A stretch of 64,000 nt of DNA from Bradyrhizobium liaoningense (GTDB lineage Bacteria; Pseudomonadota; Alphaproteobacteria; Rhizobiales; Xanthobacteraceae). The stretch's first letter is position 1. Each line of letters opens with the position of its first letter. The notes beneath the pieces are model-generated. The model was not told the origin of the DNA, made no database searches, and saw only the letters and a list, made by a program, of their open reading frames with translations. Location of the stretch: positions 1-64,000 of the forward strand of contig NZ_JAFCJM010000019.1 in the NCBI RefSeq assembly GCF_018130955.1, given 5' to 3'. Position numbers and translations under genes: made by a program. Shown in pieces: positions 62,213-64,000 of the stretch.

Positions 62213-63154
62213 GTGGCGCGACGGATCGCAAGCTCTCCATCGCTCGATCTGGTGGAGGCTGCGCCCGCCCCGGTGGTGGTCCGCGGCCCGGCCTGGGACG
62301 GCCGTTATACCGTGTTGATCCTGTTCCTGCCGCCGGCGCTGCTGCTCTTCACGGTGTTCGTCGTGGTGCCGATCGGCGAGGCGGCCTGGTACTCCGCCTT
62401 CAGTTGGAACGGCTTTGGCAAGCCGACCAACTGGATCGGGCTCGACAACTACCGCTTCGTGCTGGAGACGCGTGCGTTCTGGCTGGCGCTGCGCAATAAC
62501 GGCCTGATCATCGCGGTATCGCTTCTCGTCCAGTTGCCGCTGGCGCTGACGCTCGCCCTGATGCTCGCCGAACGCTTCCGTGGCGCGGTCGCCCTGCGGA
62601 TGCTGTTCTTCATGCCTTATATCCTCGCCGAGATCGCGACCGGGCTGATCTTCAGCTTCGTCTATGACGGCGATTACGGTCTTGTCGCGTCGATCTGGCG
62701 CTTCTTCGGCGCCGAGGCGCCGCATCTGCTCGCCTCGACCGACACGGCGATGCTGGCCATCCTGATCGTGATCGTCTGGAAGTATTTTGGCTTCCACATG
62801 ATGCTGTTCATCGCGGCGCTCCAGGGCCTCGACAAGAACCTGGTCGAGGCAGCCCGCATCGATGGCGCGACGCGGGGGCAGGTGCTGCGTCACGTCGTCA
62901 TCCCCTTGCTCTATCCGACCATCCGCCTTTCGGTGTTCTTCGCCATCATCGGCTCGCTGCAACTCTTCGACCTGGTGATGCCGCTGACGCGCGGCGGACC
63001 GGCTGATTCCTCCAACACGCTGGTGAGCTTCCTCTACAACAACGGCATCTCGCGGATGCGGGTCGGCTATGGCAGCGCCGTCGGCGTCATCCTGTTCACG
63101 ATCTGCGTGACCTTCGCCTTCACCTACAAACGATGGTTCATGCGCGATGAATAG
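62213..63154 (+). CDS. sugar ABC transporter permease, MalF/UgpA type
   Basis: 313 residues starting at GTG 62213. Six membrane helices after a cytoplasmic N-terminus. The EAA loop reads VEAARIDGATRGQVLRHVVIP. Follows the binding protein by 3 bases and overlaps the next permease by 8 bases. Confidence 0.93.
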   Translation: MARRIASSPSLDLVEAAPAPVVVRGPAWDGRYTVLILFLPPALLLFTVFVVVPIGEAAWYSAFSWNGFGKPTNWIGLDNYRFVLETRAFWLALRNNGLIIAVSLLVQLPLALTLALMLAERFRGAVALRMLFFMPYILAEIATGLIFSFVYDGDYGLVASIWRFFGAEAPHLLASTDTAMLAILIVIVWKYFGFHMMLFIAALQGLDKNLVEAARIDGATRGQVLRHVVIPLLYPTIRLSVFFAIIGSLQLFDLVMPLTRGGPADSSNTLVSFLYNNGISRMRVGYGSAVGVILFTICVTFAFTYKRWFMRDE

Positions 63155-63995
63155 TGTTGAGACCACGCGTCCGCCGCTCGACCCCGTCGTGCTCTACAAG
63201 GCGCTGTTCCTGGCTGCGATCGCGGCCTTCGTGCTGGTGCCGCTGCTGGCAACCGTGCTCGGCGGCTTCAAGTCCCTGGGCGAGCTGCGCGTCAATCCGT
63301 TCGGGCTGCCGCAGCACTGGGAATGGCAGAACTACGCCGACATCCTGTTCTCAAAGAGGTACTGGCAGCTCCTGCGCAACTCGCTTGTCATCTCGACACT
63401 CGCGGTGACGCTGACCCTGATCGTCGCATCGATGGCGGCGTTCGCCTTTGCCCATGTCAGGTTCTTCGGCAGCTCGATGCTGCTGAGCTACCTGACCCTC
63501 GGCCTGCTGTTTCCGGCCGCGACCGCGGTGCTGCCGCTGTTCATCAAGGTGCGCGATCTCGGCCTGCTCGATACGTATTTCGGCGTTGCTCTGCCGCAAG
63601 TCGCCTTCAGCCTCGCGATGAGCGTCCTGCTCCTGCGCCGCTTCTTCAAGGACATTCCCTATGAACTGCTCGAGGCCGCGCTGGTCGACGGCTGCAGCTA
63701 CATCAAATTCTTCCGTTACGTGACGCTGCCGCTGTCACGGCCGATCCTGGCGACGGTCGGCACCATTACTTTCGTCAATAGCTGGAACGCCTATCTGCTG
63801 CCGCTGGTGATGCTCAATACAGACGAGCTCTATCCCTGGCCGCTCGGCATCATGGTTTATCAAGGCGAGTACTCGTCCGAATGGCACCTGATCCTCGCCT
63901 TCATCACGCTGACGATCCTGCCCACCATCATTCTCTTCATCTTCGCGCAGCGGCACATCGTTGCCGGTCTGACCGCAGGTGCGGTCAAGGGATAG
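63147..63995 (+). CDS. sugar ABC transporter permease, MalG/UgpE type
   Basis: 282 residues, six membrane helices; EAA loop LEAALVDGCSYIKFFRYVTLP. Overlaps the upstream permease by 8 bases. It ends 5 bases before the window edge; a UgpC/MsmK-type ATPase gene is expected next, outside the window. Confidence 0.93.
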   Translation: MNSVETTRPPLDPVVLYKALFLAAIAAFVLVPLLATVLGGFKSLGELRVNPFGLPQHWEWQNYADILFSKRYWQLLRNSLVISTLAVTLTLIVASMAAFAFAHVRFFGSSMLLSYLTLGLLFPAATAVLPLFIKVRDLGLLDTYFGVALPQVAFSLAMSVLLLRRFFKDIPYELLEAALVDGCSYIKFFRYVTLPLSRPILATVGTITFVNSWNAYLLPLVMLNTDELYPWPLGIMVYQGEYSSEWHLILAFITLTILPTIILFIFAQRHIVAGLTAGAVKG

Positions 63996-64000
63996 GGCGG

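Noticed and set aside
61181..63166. 661-codon frame opposite the binding protein and MalF-type permease
   Set aside because: Spans two genes on the other strand; sequence is His/Asp/Arg-rich and not protein-like.

Overview
The window looks like chromosome of a Bradyrhizobium-type alphaproteobacterium (Bradyrhizobiaceae). The evidence is high GC with long spurious antisense reading frames, a Caulobacter-style fliF-fliG-fliH-fliN-flbD operon beside sciP, a CtrA-like box, ssu sulfonate genes, many sugar ABC transporters, and dispersed repeats of the kind I remember from Bradyrhizobium genomes. The genus is an inference from remembered homologues, not from a search.

Layout. 1-5.9 kb: an IS1182-type transposase, a SAM methyltransferase, a nitrate/sulfonate-type binding protein, a cytochrome P450 and a small secreted Cys-rich protein. 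6.2-10.8 kb: an alkanesulfonate operon ssuA - 27-residue ORF - ssuD - ssuC - ssuB, then a flavin reductase that can supply FMNH2. 10.9-13 kb: a tiny membrane protein, an M20 peptidase and a GYD protein. 13-21.3 kb, minus strand: flagellar genes fliK-flgD, sciP and fliF-fliG-fliH-fliN-flbD. 21.7-24.1 kb: mnmA, a PmtA-like methyltransferase and a small secreted protein.

24.18-29.05 kb is a decayed integrative element at the 3' end of tRNA-Met(CAT). It holds a frameshifted tyrosine integrase, an ADP-ribosyltransferase-fold-like cargo gene, a frameshifted DUF6499 gene, and a divergent DUF2285/XRE pair. That pair matches the qseM/qseC control module of Mesorhizobium symbiosis ICEs and has an operator-like dyad between the two genes. 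Scraps of a DUF932 gene, trbL and a PHA synthase follow.

29-45 kb: an orphan peptide-binding protein, an Mfd paralogue, a BisC/TorZ-type molybdoenzyme with a MarR regulator and an FAD monooxygenase, a HutD-family protein, a class III adenylyl cyclase, a secreted tyrosinase preceded by a seven-repeat lectin-like propeller, and an alpha/beta hydrolase.

45-64 kb is a catabolic region. A URC-type uracil-catabolism operon (URC1-like GTP cyclohydrolase II homologue, URC4/DUF1688, uracil phosphoribosyltransferase homologue) runs into an FGGY pentulokinase and a ribose-type ABC transporter. An SDR dehydrogenase, a second ribose-type ABC transporter, a GH3 glycosidase, another SDR, and a third ABC system of the MalFG type that runs to the window edge come next.

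The most notable items are the propeller-tyrosinase fusion, the URC operon with a phosphoribosyltransferase whose PRPP loop is altered, and the qseM/qseC-like module in the degenerate ICE.
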